NCBI GenBank assembly: GCA_001898145.1
Contig: MKSR01000001.1
Span: forward strand, 1-64,000
Length of the DNA: 64,000 nucleotides
Source of the DNA: Dyadobacter sp. 50-39
GTDB lineage: Bacteria > Bacteroidota > Bacteroidia > Cytophagales > Spirosomataceae
Reading direction: 5' to 3'
Both the position numbers and the translations under genes were made by a program. Positions 33,887 to 42,636 of this stretch are shown here, piece by piece (position 1 is the stretch's first letter; each line of letters opens with the position of its first letter). The notes below the pieces were generated by a model. The model saw only the letters and a list, made by a program, of their open reading frames with translations. It had not been told where the DNA came from and made no database searches.

Positions 33887-34312
33887 ATGAAAAAGAAGAT
33901 ATCAATTCTGCTTACAACAATCTTTCCAGCTCTGGCAAAAGTGGAAACAATAAAAAGCACATATATCGACCGGGACCAAGTTGCACTGGGGGTAACCATA
34001 CTTCTGGTCGCATTCATCCTTCTGTTTCTGCTCGAACTAACAAGTCGGTATTTCCAGTACAAGCTGAAAGAAAAAGTTCTGGAATCCGGCGTGACAGACC
34101 AGTTGGCCACGCTTTTGCTCCAACCGGATCGAAAGCAGTCGCTACGCTCATGCATCAAATGGCTCGTAATTTTCCTGGGTCTGGCCCTGGGCTTTTGTAT
34201 TATCGCATGGACCGATCCTAGTGTTTGGGCTGGGCTTGCCGCATTATCGCTATGCTTGTCGGGAAGCTTGCTGGCCTACTACATTTTCCTGAAAAGAACA
34301 GATCACAAGTAA
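33887..34312 (+). CDS. Small inner-membrane protein of the sigma/anti-sigma operon
   Basis: 141 residues with no family I recognise. It has an N-terminal signal-like segment (MKKKISILLTTIFPALA) and a transmembrane helix near 32-52. A cytoplasmic-looking charged stretch (RYFQYKLKEKVLESG, LLQPDRKQSLRSC) follows, and two C-terminal helices lie near 87-105 and 110-130. It lies 21 bp after the anti-sigma gene and 18 bp before the protease-like gene, so it belongs to the operon. It may help sense membrane state. Confidence 0.7.
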   Translation: MKKKISILLTTIFPALAKVETIKSTYIDRDQVALGVTILLVAFILLFLLELTSRYFQYKLKEKVLESGVTDQLATLLLQPDRKQSLRSCIKWLVIFLGLALGFCIIAWTDPSVWAGLAALSLCLSGSLLAYYIFLKRTDHK

Positions 34313-34330
34313 GCTCTAAACCAACACGTC

Positions 34331-35721
34331 ATGACACGATTAAAAACACCCATTTTATGGGAAGGGATTGTTATTGCCTTTTCATTTCTGCTGACCGTCT
34401 CAGCAGCTAGTGGCCAGCCGAAACCGGGTTCGGACTTAAACCCGACCCTGGAAGCCTCAAATTTCAAGAGGATTTTCAGTTCTTTCGAGAGGCATTAATC
34501 CGGCATCATCCCGATATCTACCGTTACAGAAATCAAGAGTCTCTGGACCGATTGCTGGATAGCTGCCAAGCCAGTATCAAAGGCCCGATGAGCCTTATTG
34601 AATTCAATAATTTGGTCCGGTTTGCTGTCAGCGCCCTTGAATGCGGGCACACCAGCTCTAATCTGCCGGGCGAACTAATGGAACGCTACGCGGCCGCTGT
34701 GCCGATGTTCCCGCTGAAAATCTGGTTTGCAAACAGCCGCGCGTTCGTGCTTTGCAGCAAAGATGAAAATGTGCCGACAGGCTGTGAAATCCTATCGATC
34801 GACGGAGAGCCGATTGAAAAGATCCGCCGGAAACTCATGCTATACCTGGCCTCAGACGGTAGAATCCAAACAAAGAAAAACGCGACGTTAAACAACGATG
34901 CCTTCGCCTTCCTGTATAACTTAATCTATGGTGTGAAAACCGCTTACCAGGTCAGTTTATCGACCGAAGGTGGCAATCCACGGGAGGTTAGGCTGAAACC
35001 TGCAAAATTTGAAAACACGCTGTGCCCTGCATATAAAACCGGCAGCAATGGAAAGCCACTTGAAATTGCCTATCCCGCCACCGCGCAAGCCATACTCACC
35101 ATCCGCACATTCAGCAAAGAGCGAATCGAGAATGCTGGCCAGAATTTCCCCACGTTTCTGCAAACAATATTCCAAGAACTTAACCAGAGAAAAATAAACA
35201 ATCTGATCATCGATCTGCGCGGAAACGGCGGCGGCGATGATATCTACGGCGCATTACTATATTCTTACCTGACAGCAGAGCCCTTTCGTTATTTCTCAGC
35301 GCTTGAATCCAAATCCAAACCTGTAATGACGGCCCAGGATCACCCCGGGCTTGCTGTCCAACAGGCTTCCAAAAACCACTTTTTGCAGAACGCAATTGTA
35401 CTGATCGATGGAAAGACCTTTTCCACCGCTGCGGACTTTTGCGCTGTCGCCCGCAGCAGCGGCAGGGCTGTTTTCGTCGGCGAAGAGACCGGCGGCGGGT
35501 ATGAGGGAAACAACTCGGGGGGAACCGTAAGGGAAACCCTTCCCCATTCGGGCCTGCAAATAGCGATACCCACCGCCCGGTATTCGAATGCAGTCAATCC
35601 CGTCAAAACACCTGGCAGGGGCATTATCCCCGAATTCGCGCTCATTCCCACTATCACCGATGTGCTCGAAGGCAGGGATGTTCAGCTTGAAAAAGCGATT
35701 GAAGTAAGCCTGGATAATTAG
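34331..35721 (+). pseudogene. Secreted S41-like (tail-specific) peptidase, frameshifted near its N-terminus
   Basis: An ATG at 34331 opens a frame with a good signal peptide (ILWEGIVIAFSFLLTVSA then ASGQ), but it stops at 34496-34498. From about 34430 the -1 frame carries the expected family start FFREALIRHHPDIYRY and continues without a stop to 35721. The later part has a PDZ-like segment (CEILSIDGEPIEKI) and an S41 core. That core contains IDLRGNGGGDD, the catalytic Ser in KTFSTAADF and the EETGGGYEGN loop. A single-base shift between about 34410 and 34470 explains both halves. The downstream 389-codon frame begins only with a TTG and lacks a signal peptide, so the product would not be exported. 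Loss, sequencing error or recoding are the options. Confidence 0.8.
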
Positions 35722-35732
35722 CGGACGGGTAT

Positions 35733-36656
35733 CTACCTTTTGCCCTTAAAACTTGGAGGCTGAACGTAGAGATCCAGTGTCATCGCAAGGCCCGAAGGCT
35801 TTACCGGCAAGGCACCTTCGATCAGCTTGGTCGTTAGATTTTTGCGGTAACCCGCAGAAATCTCAACGCCAGCCCAGCTCCCGATCCGGCGGTTATAACT
35901 AAGGCCTAAATCGACATCGACCCGCCGGTAAACCGACGGCACTTGGGATCCCAAAGGATTAGTGTAATAAGTTCTTGTCACAGATTCCCCACGAAGGTAG
36001 AGGATATCATTTTTTGATAAATTCTGCCGCCAGGCCACACGCTTGGGCAGCATCATTTCCAAACCCGAACGAGCTGAGAAATTGTAATTAAAAATCAAGA
36101 CTGGTAAAATGGTGGTTTTATAGCTCTGATTGACCATTAGTCCAGCTCCAAACTCCTTGTCTATGGATCTCTTCCGTAAAAGCGCCGCAGAGACGGTGTA
36201 GTTTAGCAGAACATCCTTTAAGGACATCTCGGCCATATTACCGCTCTTATTAAAGTGCGAAGTAGCTACCAGCCACAAAGTACTGTCCAGCTTGACAAAT
36301 GAATTCAAGTCCAGCCCATATGAGCGAAGGTTGAAGCCTCCCATACTGCGAATAGGATTCTCTCCGGCCGTTTTGGATTCAAACTGTTCGGTCCGGTAGT
36401 TGGGCCCTAAAAGCACGGTCACTTTTTTCCCGTGCACCAGCGGTAGCCAGACCCTGGCGAAGTATTCCTCATAGGTGTAGGTTTTAGCGCCGGAGTTTGC
36501 AAAGTTGTACACTTTGCCAGGCGAGTGCGTATTTCTGAACGTTAGCCATTTTGAAGGGGCCATTCCCGAAAGCCCGGGTTGCAAAGACTGGCATATAGCA
36601 TGACTACTGACAAGGCATATGAAAGCGGCAGCCACACTGCGGCAAAAAGAAAACAT
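35733..36656 (-). CDS. Outer-membrane beta-barrel protein (DUF6268-like)
   Basis: A 307-residue protein with a signal peptide (MFSFCRSVAAAFICLVSSHAICQ) and a chain dominated by alternating hydrophobic/polar strands with many aromatic residues. It ends LYVQPPSFKGKR rather than the usual terminal Phe. The layout resembles DUF6268-type barrels found in Bacteroidota, but the assignment is by overall pattern only. Function unknown. It is convergent with the S41-like gene, 11 bp apart, and divergent from ccmC, and it is not clearly part of an operon. Confidence 0.6.
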   Translation of the reverse strand: MFSFCRSVAAAFICLVSSHAICQSLQPGLSGMAPSKWLTFRNTHSPGKVYNFANSGAKTYTYEEYFARVWLPLVHGKKVTVLLGPNYRTEQFESKTAGENPIRSMGGFNLRSYGLDLNSFVKLDSTLWLVATSHFNKSGNMAEMSLKDVLLNYTVSAALLRKRSIDKEFGAGLMVNQSYKTTILPVLIFNYNFSARSGLEMMLPKRVAWRQNLSKNDILYLRGESVTRTYYTNPLGSQVPSVYRRVDVDLGLSYNRRIGSWAGVEISAGYRKNLTTKLIEGALPVKPSGLAMTLDLYVQPPSFKGKR

Positions 36657-36810
36657 AGTAACCTCCTGAATAAAGTGTAAGATTCTGATTCCGTGAAATT
36701 TGAACCATCAAACCGCCAACATCTTAACTGACCTGCTAAGTTCCTGATTTCAGCCACGACAACATCTATTTCGGAAGAACGGGTAGATATAAACGCATGA
36801 AAATAGCAGC

Positions 36811-36845
36811 CTTTAAAATTAATTCAGATTTTGGTTTAATGTTTG
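36811..36845 (+). promoter_or_regulatory. Recurrent A-tract/TTCAGA promoter element (copy B, weaker)
   Basis: CTTTAAAATTAATTCAGATTT matches the shared consensus at 18 of 21 positions. A TTTG-ended box (AATGTTTG at 36838-36845) lies at the distance of the -7 element in the other copies. It is 86 bp upstream of the ccmC ATG at 36931. Confidence 0.4.
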
Positions 36846-36930
36846 CGAGTTTTGTGCGGATACCTTGGTTACATGGCAAAAATCGCGCATAATCACTTTG
36901 ATTCGTTATATAAAACCATTGAAAAGTTCT

Positions 36931-37644
36931 ATGAATTATCTCCGGCAGTTCTGGTGGAAAATTTTTACTGTAGTTATTCTCTTTTACGTATTTATTGCCG
37001 GCTTAATCAACCCGGTCCCTCAACTTCCGATATTAAATGAAACGATCCGGAATGCTTTCTACCACCCACCACTATGGATAGCGATGATGACGCTTCTGCT
37101 ACTGTCGGCAGTTTTCTCGATCCGCTATCTGAGCAAAGGACAAATGCTTGATGATCTTTGGGCGATTGAATTTGCTAACACCGCAATCCTTTTTGGTATC
37201 CTGGGTTGCATCACCGGCTCTGTCTGGGCCTATTTTGCCTGGGGGGATTTTTGGCCCAACGATCCGAAGACCAATGGGGTGGCGGTGGGAATGCTGCTGT
37301 ACCTGGCCTATTTTATCCTTCGGGCCTCTTTTGAAGATGAATTGAGGCGCGCCCGGGTGTCTTCGATCTATAATATCTTCGCCTTTGCCATGTTCATTCC
37401 CCTGATCATGATACTACCGCGGTTAACAGACTCATTGCATCCGGGTAATGGCGGCAACCCGGGGTTCAACCAGTACGACCAGGATAAGAGTATTACTATG
37501 ATCATCCGCCCTGCATTTATTGGCTTTACCATGCTCGGGATTTGGATTACCCAGCTTCGTTTCCGCGCGCGTCGGGTAGAAATTGTCCTGGAAGAGCAAG
37601 AGCAGCAAGATCAAAAAGTTAACGACACCTCCATTCCCCAATGA
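36931..37644 (+). CDS. ccmC: CcmC/CcsA-like heme-handling membrane protein
   Basis: The start at 36931 (MNYLRQFWWKIF) gives 237 residues, normal for CcmC. Six hydrophobic segments are visible. The tryptophan-rich heme-handling motif appears as WAYFAWGDFWPNDPKTNG near residues 98-115, the form common in Bacteroidota CcmC. CcmC presents heme to the chaperone CcmE during cytochrome c maturation in the inner membrane. Here it is followed by a CcmD-like gene with a 4-bp overlap, but ccmA, ccmB and ccmE are not adjacent. The product may be a second copy with a specialised role. A copy of the recurrent promoter element lies upstream. Confidence 0.85.
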   Translation: MNYLRQFWWKIFTVVILFYVFIAGLINPVPQLPILNETIRNAFYHPPLWIAMMTLLLLSAVFSIRYLSKGQMLDDLWAIEFANTAILFGILGCITGSVWAYFAWGDFWPNDPKTNGVAVGMLLYLAYFILRASFEDELRRARVSSIYNIFAFAMFIPLIMILPRLTDSLHPGNGGNPGFNQYDQDKSITMIIRPAFIGFTMLGIWITQLRFRARRVEIVLEEQEQQDQKVNDTSIPQ

Positions 37645-37865
37645 AAAATAGTTCAAAATTCAAGCTTATACACCTGATTGTGGTATTGGTCACCTACCCC
37701 ATCACTTGCATGGGTCAGTCACAGGGACCGGTCTCGCAAGCGCTACGGCAGGACGGCAAACTATGGGTAGTGATCGCAGTGATAGCGGTCGTTCTGGCCG
37801 GAATAACCTTCTACCTCTCACGACTGCAACGCAAAGTTAACAGGCTAAAAGGGCGCACCAGGTGA
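37641..37865 (+). CDS. ccmD: CcmD-family small membrane protein
   Basis: 74 residues: a signal-like N-terminus (about 8-25, ending CMGQ), a short linker (ALRQDGKLWVV), one transmembrane helix at about 42-60, and a basic tail (SRLQRKVNRLKG). This is the usual appearance of CcmD-like proteins of Bacteroidota, which help CcmC and CcmE in heme delivery. Its ATG overlaps the ccmC stop by 4 bp, and the position right behind ccmC supports the call. Easily missed because of its size. Confidence 0.75.
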   Translation: MKNSSKFKLIHLIVVLVTYPITCMGQSQGPVSQALRQDGKLWVVIAVIAVVLAGITFYLSRLQRKVNRLKGRTR

Positions 37866-38088
37866 TCAGTAGTTCGTCCCAATCAAAGCCCGCCCTACGA
37901 AGTCAAAATCACAACTGCTGCTAGAATTACAGGATTTCGGTCACGGGATCAAACTGGGTTTAACACTGGCGTTTCCAGTATACGCCCAAAAAGCCTAAAC
38001 TCAGTCGAGCCTTCAAGACCACTTCAAAGATGGACCCGAAAATAAAATGGCTAGTGCCCTGAGTTTTGGCTTGTCACCTCCTACTTTA

Positions 38089-38120
38089 TTGCGCCAATAA
38101 TGTTTCTGGTTATATATTTG
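38089..38120 (+). promoter_or_regulatory. Putative promoter of the lipoprotein gene, inside the palindrome
   Basis: TATATTTG at 38113-38120 matches the -7 consensus TAnnTTTG exactly, and a TTG at 38089-38091 lies 21 bp upstream as a possible -33. The -7 element sits wholly within the left arm of the 24-bp inverted repeat, so transcription would start close to the palindrome's centre. Confidence 0.55.
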
Positions 38121-38151
38121 CAACCATGTTGCAAATATATAACCAGAAACA
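38101..38151. repeat. Perfect 24-bp inverted repeat, probable operator
   Basis: Two 24-base arms match perfectly around a 3-base spacer (CAT). The centre reads TTGCAAC-CAT-GTTGCAA. The repeat ends 5 bp before the ATG of the lipoprotein gene at 38157 and overlaps its putative -7 element. Because transcription would begin near the centre, only one arm would be in the mRNA, which argues for a DNA-level operator over an RNA hairpin. Short-spaced palindromes of this kind are used by Fur/Zur-type metal regulators, but the regulator here is not identified. Confidence 0.85.
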
Positions 38152-38156
38152 AACTA

Positions 38157-38711
38157 ATGAACCTAATTAAGAGAGCTCTAACGCCGCTATCCCTGCTACT
38201 TACACTACTTTTGATTCAATGCAAGGACTCAGGCAATCAGTTAACACCAAATCAGGAAAACGAGTTAATCACTTCGGTAACCTTACATTTCAAACCGGTT
38301 GGCAGCGACAGCGTTTTATCTTTTTATTACAAGGATCCTGACGGGGACGGCGGAAATGCGCCCATAAGATTTGATACTATTAGGCTAAAAGTGAATGAAA
38401 AGTACGCCATCACCGCTGAGTTTTTCGATGAAAGCAAAACGCCGGCTATCGACATCACGCAAGACATAAGGCAAAACGCGAACGATCATCTACTTGTGTT
38501 TACAGCAAGCCCGGCTTCGCTGCTAAGCTATCAATACGGTGACCAAGACGGAAATCACTATCCAATTGGACTAATAGGAACAGTTTCGAGTGGTGTAGCC
38601 GGCTTAGGTAAACTAAAAGTCCAGCTACGTCATCAGCCAAATCAAAAAGACGGCACCCCCGCGCCCGGATCTGACGACGTAAATCTGGACTTTAATATTA
38701 AAGTTCAATAG
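38157..38711 (+). CDS. Secreted lipoprotein of unknown function behind a palindromic operator
   Basis: The start at 38157 gives 184 residues. The 19 upstream in-frame codons come from the palindrome. A lipoprotein signal (LLTLLLIQCKDS) places the lipidated Cys near 22. The mature chain is beta-rich with acidic DPDGDGG and GDQDGN loops, which resemble Ca-type or metal-binding turns, and ends in DVNLDFNIKVQ. Similar lipoproteins occur in Bacteroidota next to outer-membrane receptors, but I know of no proven function. It is followed 110 bp later by an Omp85-type barrel gene on the same strand. Metal handling is a hypothesis from the operator. Confidence 0.75.
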   Translation: MNLIKRALTPLSLLLTLLLIQCKDSGNQLTPNQENELITSVTLHFKPVGSDSVLSFYYKDPDGDGGNAPIRFDTIRLKVNEKYAITAEFFDESKTPAIDITQDIRQNANDHLLVFTASPASLLSYQYGDQDGNHYPIGLIGTVSSGVAGLGKLKVQLRHQPNQKDGTPAPGSDDVNLDFNIKVQ

Positions 38712-38821
38712 GTTATTTCCGCCAGCAGTAAGCCAACAACTTGATTGGAGCTCAAATTCGAATTTCAAATTCCAAATCTCTTCAAACTCGCAGATTAGTT
38801 TTCCAAGAAACAGGTTAACTT

Positions 38822-40207
38822 ATGATGCGTTTTCAGATAATACTAGCTGGGGTGCTAACAGCCACCCAATCTCTGGCACAAACAGATAGCACATCGTTTT
38901 TCGAGGCGAGAAAAATCTCGGAAAGCGATCTGGCAAAAAAACGAGAAGGGACCTTCCTGACCGGATTACCCGACTTTTCCTCCGATCCGGTGACTGGGTT
39001 TGGCTTTGGGGCCAGAACCAACATTTTTTGGAATGGTAAGCGAGATGACCGGCTCTTTGGTTACACACCCTATTTTTATAAGCTCAAAGCGAATGTCTCC
39101 TACTATTCGACCAACGCAAGAGAGCTTGCCCTGTCACTGGACGCGCCCTATTTTAAAGGCTCGCGCTGGCGGTTGAAAGTGGACTTCAAAGCGCAACAAA
39201 ATCCCGCTAACCTCTACTTTGGCTCAACTGAAAAAACACTCGGACCACTGCACCTGCCATCAGATCCGGCCGCAACCTTTTCAAGCTTTGAAAGCTATGA
39301 TCGCGCGCGCAAGCTTCTCAGGGAAGGTGAGCCGGGGGAGGCCAACCTGGTCACCGATGCACTTTCAAACCGTTTCAGGGAAACCGAGTTCATGCTGAAT
39401 TTGAAGGCGGACTATGCGCTGGGAAATGGGAAATGGCGGGTAATGGGTGGATACGAGATCCAGAACCTTCGCTACAAAACTTTCGAGGGCACAAAGGCGG
39501 ATGCTTTGGATCCGGCAACCGGAAACAAGACCGAGGCGCCAAACGGCTTCTCCTTACTTCGCAGGGATTTTGAGCAGGGCCTGGTCTCTGGCCTGACCGG
39601 AGGATGGGTCTCTATTTTTCAAACAGCGCTGATCTTTGACACCCGCGACTTTGAACCAGACCCGACAAAAGGCGCCTATTTTGAAATTGCCAACGAATTC
39701 TCCGGGCCTGTGATCGGCTCTCAGTTTGAATTTGATAAGCTTTTTATTCAGGGCCGGGTCTTTAAAAAGCTCCCTGTTGGCCCAAGGACGGTCTTTGCAG
39801 CAAGAATTGGAGTCGGCAATATATTTGGTAGCAACGCGCCCTTTTTTGAGTTCCAGGACCAGTGGTCGCCCGAAGGAAGCGTTAATGCAATGGGGGGACG
39901 CCACTCTCTACGGGGGTACCGGGCTAACCGGTTTCTAGCCAGATCGCTCTGGTTTTCTAATTGGGAACTACGGGCAAGACTGGCTGAATTCGCCGTATCC
40001 CGACAGCGCTTTTCGATTGGAATCACGCCGTTTTTTGACGCGGGAACAGTCCGCGACAAATGGCAGGATCTTGATTTCAAAAATGTGCGCTACTCATATG
40101 GAGGGGGCCTTCGAATCGGCTGGAACCAGTCCACCGTGCTTTGCTTTGACTACGGGCTATCCAAAGAAGACAAGCTGTTCTTTTTCGGTATCGGCCAAAC
40201 CTTCTAG
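38822..40207 (+). CDS. Omp85/BamA-superfamily outer-membrane barrel (DUF5982-like)
   Basis: A 461-residue protein with a signal peptide (about 1-20, ending SLAQ) and no POTRA repeats. The N-terminal part has a PDFSSDPVTGFGFGARTN segment, and the C-terminal 16-strand-type barrel contains the diagnostic GGRHSLRGYRANRF motif (Omp85 lid-lock RGY) near residues 358-371. It ends in the Phe-terminated strand FFFGIGQTF. Short Omp85 members of this type may insert or transport lipids or proteins, and the true substrate is unknown. It is possibly co-expressed with the lipoprotein gene upstream. Convergent with the adaptor gene. Confidence 0.82.
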   Translation: MMRFQIILAGVLTATQSLAQTDSTSFFEARKISESDLAKKREGTFLTGLPDFSSDPVTGFGFGARTNIFWNGKRDDRLFGYTPYFYKLKANVSYYSTNARELALSLDAPYFKGSRWRLKVDFKAQQNPANLYFGSTEKTLGPLHLPSDPAATFSSFESYDRARKLLREGEPGEANLVTDALSNRFRETEFMLNLKADYALGNGKWRVMGGYEIQNLRYKTFEGTKADALDPATGNKTEAPNGFSLLRRDFEQGLVSGLTGGWVSIFQTALIFDTRDFEPDPTKGAYFEIANEFSGPVIGSQFEFDKLFIQGRVFKKLPVGPRTVFAARIGVGNIFGSNAPFFEFQDQWSPEGSVNAMGGRHSLRGYRANRFLARSLWFSNWELRARLAEFAVSRQRFSIGITPFFDAGTVRDKWQDLDFKNVRYSYGGGLRIGWNQSTVLCFDYGLSKEDKLFFFGIGQTF

Positions 40208-40220
40208 CAGCACTGGCGGT

Positions 40221-40255
40221 CAAGGTGCTCATTTCATTGCTGCATGAGCACCTTG
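40221..40255. terminator. Bidirectional terminator hairpin spanning the adaptor stop codon
   Basis: Perfect 12-bp arms (CAAGGTGCTCAT with ATGAGCACCTTG) around an 11-nt loop. The right arm is inside the last codons of the adaptor gene (stop at 40234), and the hairpin begins 14 bp after the Omp85 stop, so both convergent genes can use it. Confidence 0.6.
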
Positions 40256-41334
40256 GCCCCCTGTCGCAGGTTTTCAATACCTGAGATGACAATACGCTCC
40301 CCTGGTTTAAGTCCGGCACTGATCGCAATTGAGTCGCCCGTCTTTCTTAGTCGCACAATCCGGCGTTGATTCACTGTGCTGTCAATGCCGCAAACATAAA
40401 CAAAGTGCTCCCCCAACTGCTCGGTCACTGAGCTTGCCGGAACCATGATGGTCCCCTGAGCCGTAAAGTATCTCACGCGAACAATCGCACTCATACCCAC
40501 CCTGAGGCGCTGCTCAGGATCATCAAAACTCACGCGAACCCTGATCCGCCCTGTATTGGGATCTACTATCCGGTCCAGTAAGACAAGTCTGCCCGAATCA
40601 GGAAAAATCTGATCACCCAACCTAAGGAAAAAAGGTGACTGCTTTGCGCCCTTAGTCTGCAAGGAGTCAAAGCGGTGAACTTCGGATTGGTCCGCAAAGA
40701 ACTCAGCAGAGTATCCTTCCTGAACAGAAATTGTATTAAGCACCGTCTGCCCGGCAACTACCGCCGAGCCTACCCTGGCATTAGAGATGCCGACTATGCC
40801 ACTAAATGGTGCGGAAATGTTTACATATCTCAGGCTTGCCTGTGCGGCGTTGACGGCCGCACAGGCCCTGGCTAGCTCGCTTGAAGCGACCCGCAGATCG
40901 GCTTCTGCGTTATCGGCGAGTTGCGTTGCGATTGCACGGGCCGATAGCAACGCCCGGTAACGAGCAGCATCCTTCTCAGCCCTGCCGTGGCTTGCCTTAC
41001 TCGCACGCCACTGGGCTAGCGCGTGCTCAAAAACTGCCTGGTGATACTCGGGATCGAGCGAGTATAGAAGCTGCCCTTCTCGTACAGAAGCACCATCCTT
41101 CACGTGAATTTTGGTAACAAATCCAGTGACCAGAGGCCTTATCTCGATCGATTTTCTGGCAATTAAAGTCGCCGGATATTCGTCATAAAAAACGTTATTA
41201 CTGGCTTTTACCACAGAAATCTTTACAGGTATTCGAGCCGTATCCTGCTTGACTGGCTGCTGCTCTCCTCCCGCGCAAGAAACCGTTAGTAACCCAGAAG
41301 TTATCATAGAAGGCAGACGAGCAGAGAATGACAT
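40234..41334 (-). CDS. Orphan RND-type periplasmic adaptor, lipoprotein
   Basis: A 366-residue membrane-fusion protein. It has a short N-terminal lipobox-like segment (LLTVSCAGG, Cys near 20), then the first lipoyl half (GFVTKIHVKDGASVREGQLLYS), a long helical hairpin (about 95-165) rich in Ala and Arg, the second half (ISAPFSGIVGISNARVGSAV) and the barrel domains. No RND pump or TolC gene is next to it. The gene before it in the same direction is a histidine kinase, 18 bp away. It may work with a pump elsewhere in the genome. Only distantly similar to the adaptor at 3970. Confidence 0.88.
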   Translation of the reverse strand: MSFSARLPSMITSGLLTVSCAGGEQQPVKQDTARIPVKISVVKASNNVFYDEYPATLIARKSIEIRPLVTGFVTKIHVKDGASVREGQLLYSLDPEYHQAVFEHALAQWRASKASHGRAEKDAARYRALLSARAIATQLADNAEADLRVASSELARACAAVNAAQASLRYVNISAPFSGIVGISNARVGSAVVAGQTVLNTISVQEGYSAEFFADQSEVHRFDSLQTKGAKQSPFFLRLGDQIFPDSGRLVLLDRIVDPNTGRIRVRVSFDDPEQRLRVGMSAIVRVRYFTAQGTIMVPASSVTEQLGEHFVYVCGIDSTVNQRRIVRLRKTGDSIAISAGLKPGERIVISGIENLRQGAKVLMQQ

Positions 41335-41352
41335 GGACGTGATTCTGATTTG

Positions 41353-42636
41353 TTATCTGAAAAGAATGGAAAATACATGCTGGCCTTTCCGGTACTGGTA
41401 ATCGATAACCCAGCCGTGATAGATGCATACCTGCTTTGCAATGGCGAGTCCGAGCCCGCTACCGATCAAAGATTCAGAGACCTGCGAAAAGCGTTTGAAA
41501 AGTTTGCCGTCAGGCAGTGGTTGTTGTCCGGTGTTAGCAATCGATATTCTGTAATCTTCCAGGGTAATACTGACAGATCCATGCTCTGCGGTGTATCTGA
41601 CCGCATTGATAAGCAAATTACCAAGAAGAATATCTGTCAATGCGCTGTTTGCCTCTAGGCTTACCCGTTCTGGCATCCAATGCGAGATTTCTATATGCTT
41701 CTCACTGGCAAAGTCGGCAAATTGTTCAAGCAATTCATTGATCGCATTGCGCAGCTCAACATGCCCGGATTGCCGATCAAAGAATCCATTTTCGATTTTT
41801 GCGAGCAAAAGCAGGTTCTTGTTGATATGCATTACCTTGCCCACCGCGTGGTTGACTTGCTCGAATGCTTCCATTTGGTTACTGGTTAGCAGCTCGTCCT
41901 GCAGCAAAATATCAACTTTAGACTTGATGATTGCCAGCGGCGTTTGAAGCTCGTGCGAAGCATTTTGGGTAAATTCTCGCTGGGTTCTGTAAGTAGCCAC
42001 GACAGTCTGAGTAAGGTCAGCCAATCTGCCGTTCAGCTCGTTAAATTCATATATCTCGCTGGCAGAAAACACAAGCGGAGTTTCGCTTTCCAGACGAAAA
42101 GACTTCAGTTTTCCGAGCGTTTCATAGAACGGCTTCCAGATGCGGATCGAGCTCCGCCTGTTCAGCCATACAAATCCTCCCAGCAGCAGCCCTAGAAAGA
42201 AAAATGTCATTGCTGAAAGCACAATGATGGTTTCGTCAATCTCTTCCATATTCGTTTCAATCAGCAGGCGGAACAGACGCCGGTTAACCGTCACATGTGT
42301 TCTCAGGCTTCTGAACTGCTCCCGGTCCTGCATGAAAGCATCATAGCGGATAATGGTGTACAAGCTATCTTGCAGGGGATGCACGGTGTCCTCGGTAAAT
42401 GAGAAACCAGGCTGGATATGGTTAAGCATATCGATGGTCTTCTGCACTGAGCTATCCGGCAAGTGCATGGTGTTGATCCGCTGCTGGAGCTTCTGGCGGA
42501 TTGCATAGTGGTGTTTGTCAAGCTCGCGTTCCCAGATGAAATCTATGATCACAAAATAGGTTGGAATGCTCAATAGCAAGACCAAAAGAGCGTAAACCGC
42601 AATCGGCTTCAAACTTTTATCAAGCAGCTTTTTCAT
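41353..42636 (-). CDS. Membrane sensor histidine kinase
   Basis: The start at 42636 (MKKLLDKSLKPIAVYALL) gives 427 residues and a 4-bp overlap with the OmpR gene stop. A transmembrane helix at about 13-32, a periplasmic region (about 35-140), a second helix at about 143-165, HisKA with NASHELQTPLAII, HATPase_c with NLLINAVRYTAEHG and GSGLGLAIAKQV. It forms a pair with the regulator upstream and is followed 18 bp later by the orphan RND adaptor gene, so it probably controls an efflux response. The kinase at 47734 is a paralogue. Confidence 0.92.
   Translation of the reverse strand: MKKLLDKSLKPIAVYALLVLLLSIPTYFVIIDFIWERELDKHHYAIRQKLQQRINTMHLPDSSVQKTIDMLNHIQPGFSFTEDTVHPLQDSLYTIIRYDAFMQDREQFRSLRTHVTVNRRLFRLLIETNMEEIDETIIVLSAMTFFFLGLLLGGFVWLNRRSSIRIWKPFYETLGKLKSFRLESETPLVFSASEIYEFNELNGRLADLTQTVVATYRTQREFTQNASHELQTPLAIIKSKVDILLQDELLTSNQMEAFEQVNHAVGKVMHINKNLLLLAKIENGFFDRQSGHVELRNAINELLEQFADFASEKHIEISHWMPERVSLEANSALTDILLGNLLINAVRYTAEHGSVSITLEDYRISIANTGQQPLPDGKLFKRFSQVSESLIGSGLGLAIAKQVCIYHGWVIDYQYRKGQHVFSILFR

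Noticed and set aside
38101-38151. Translation-controlling RNA hairpin
   Set aside because: The -7 element within the left arm puts the predicted start near the centre, so a full stem would not be in the mRNA.
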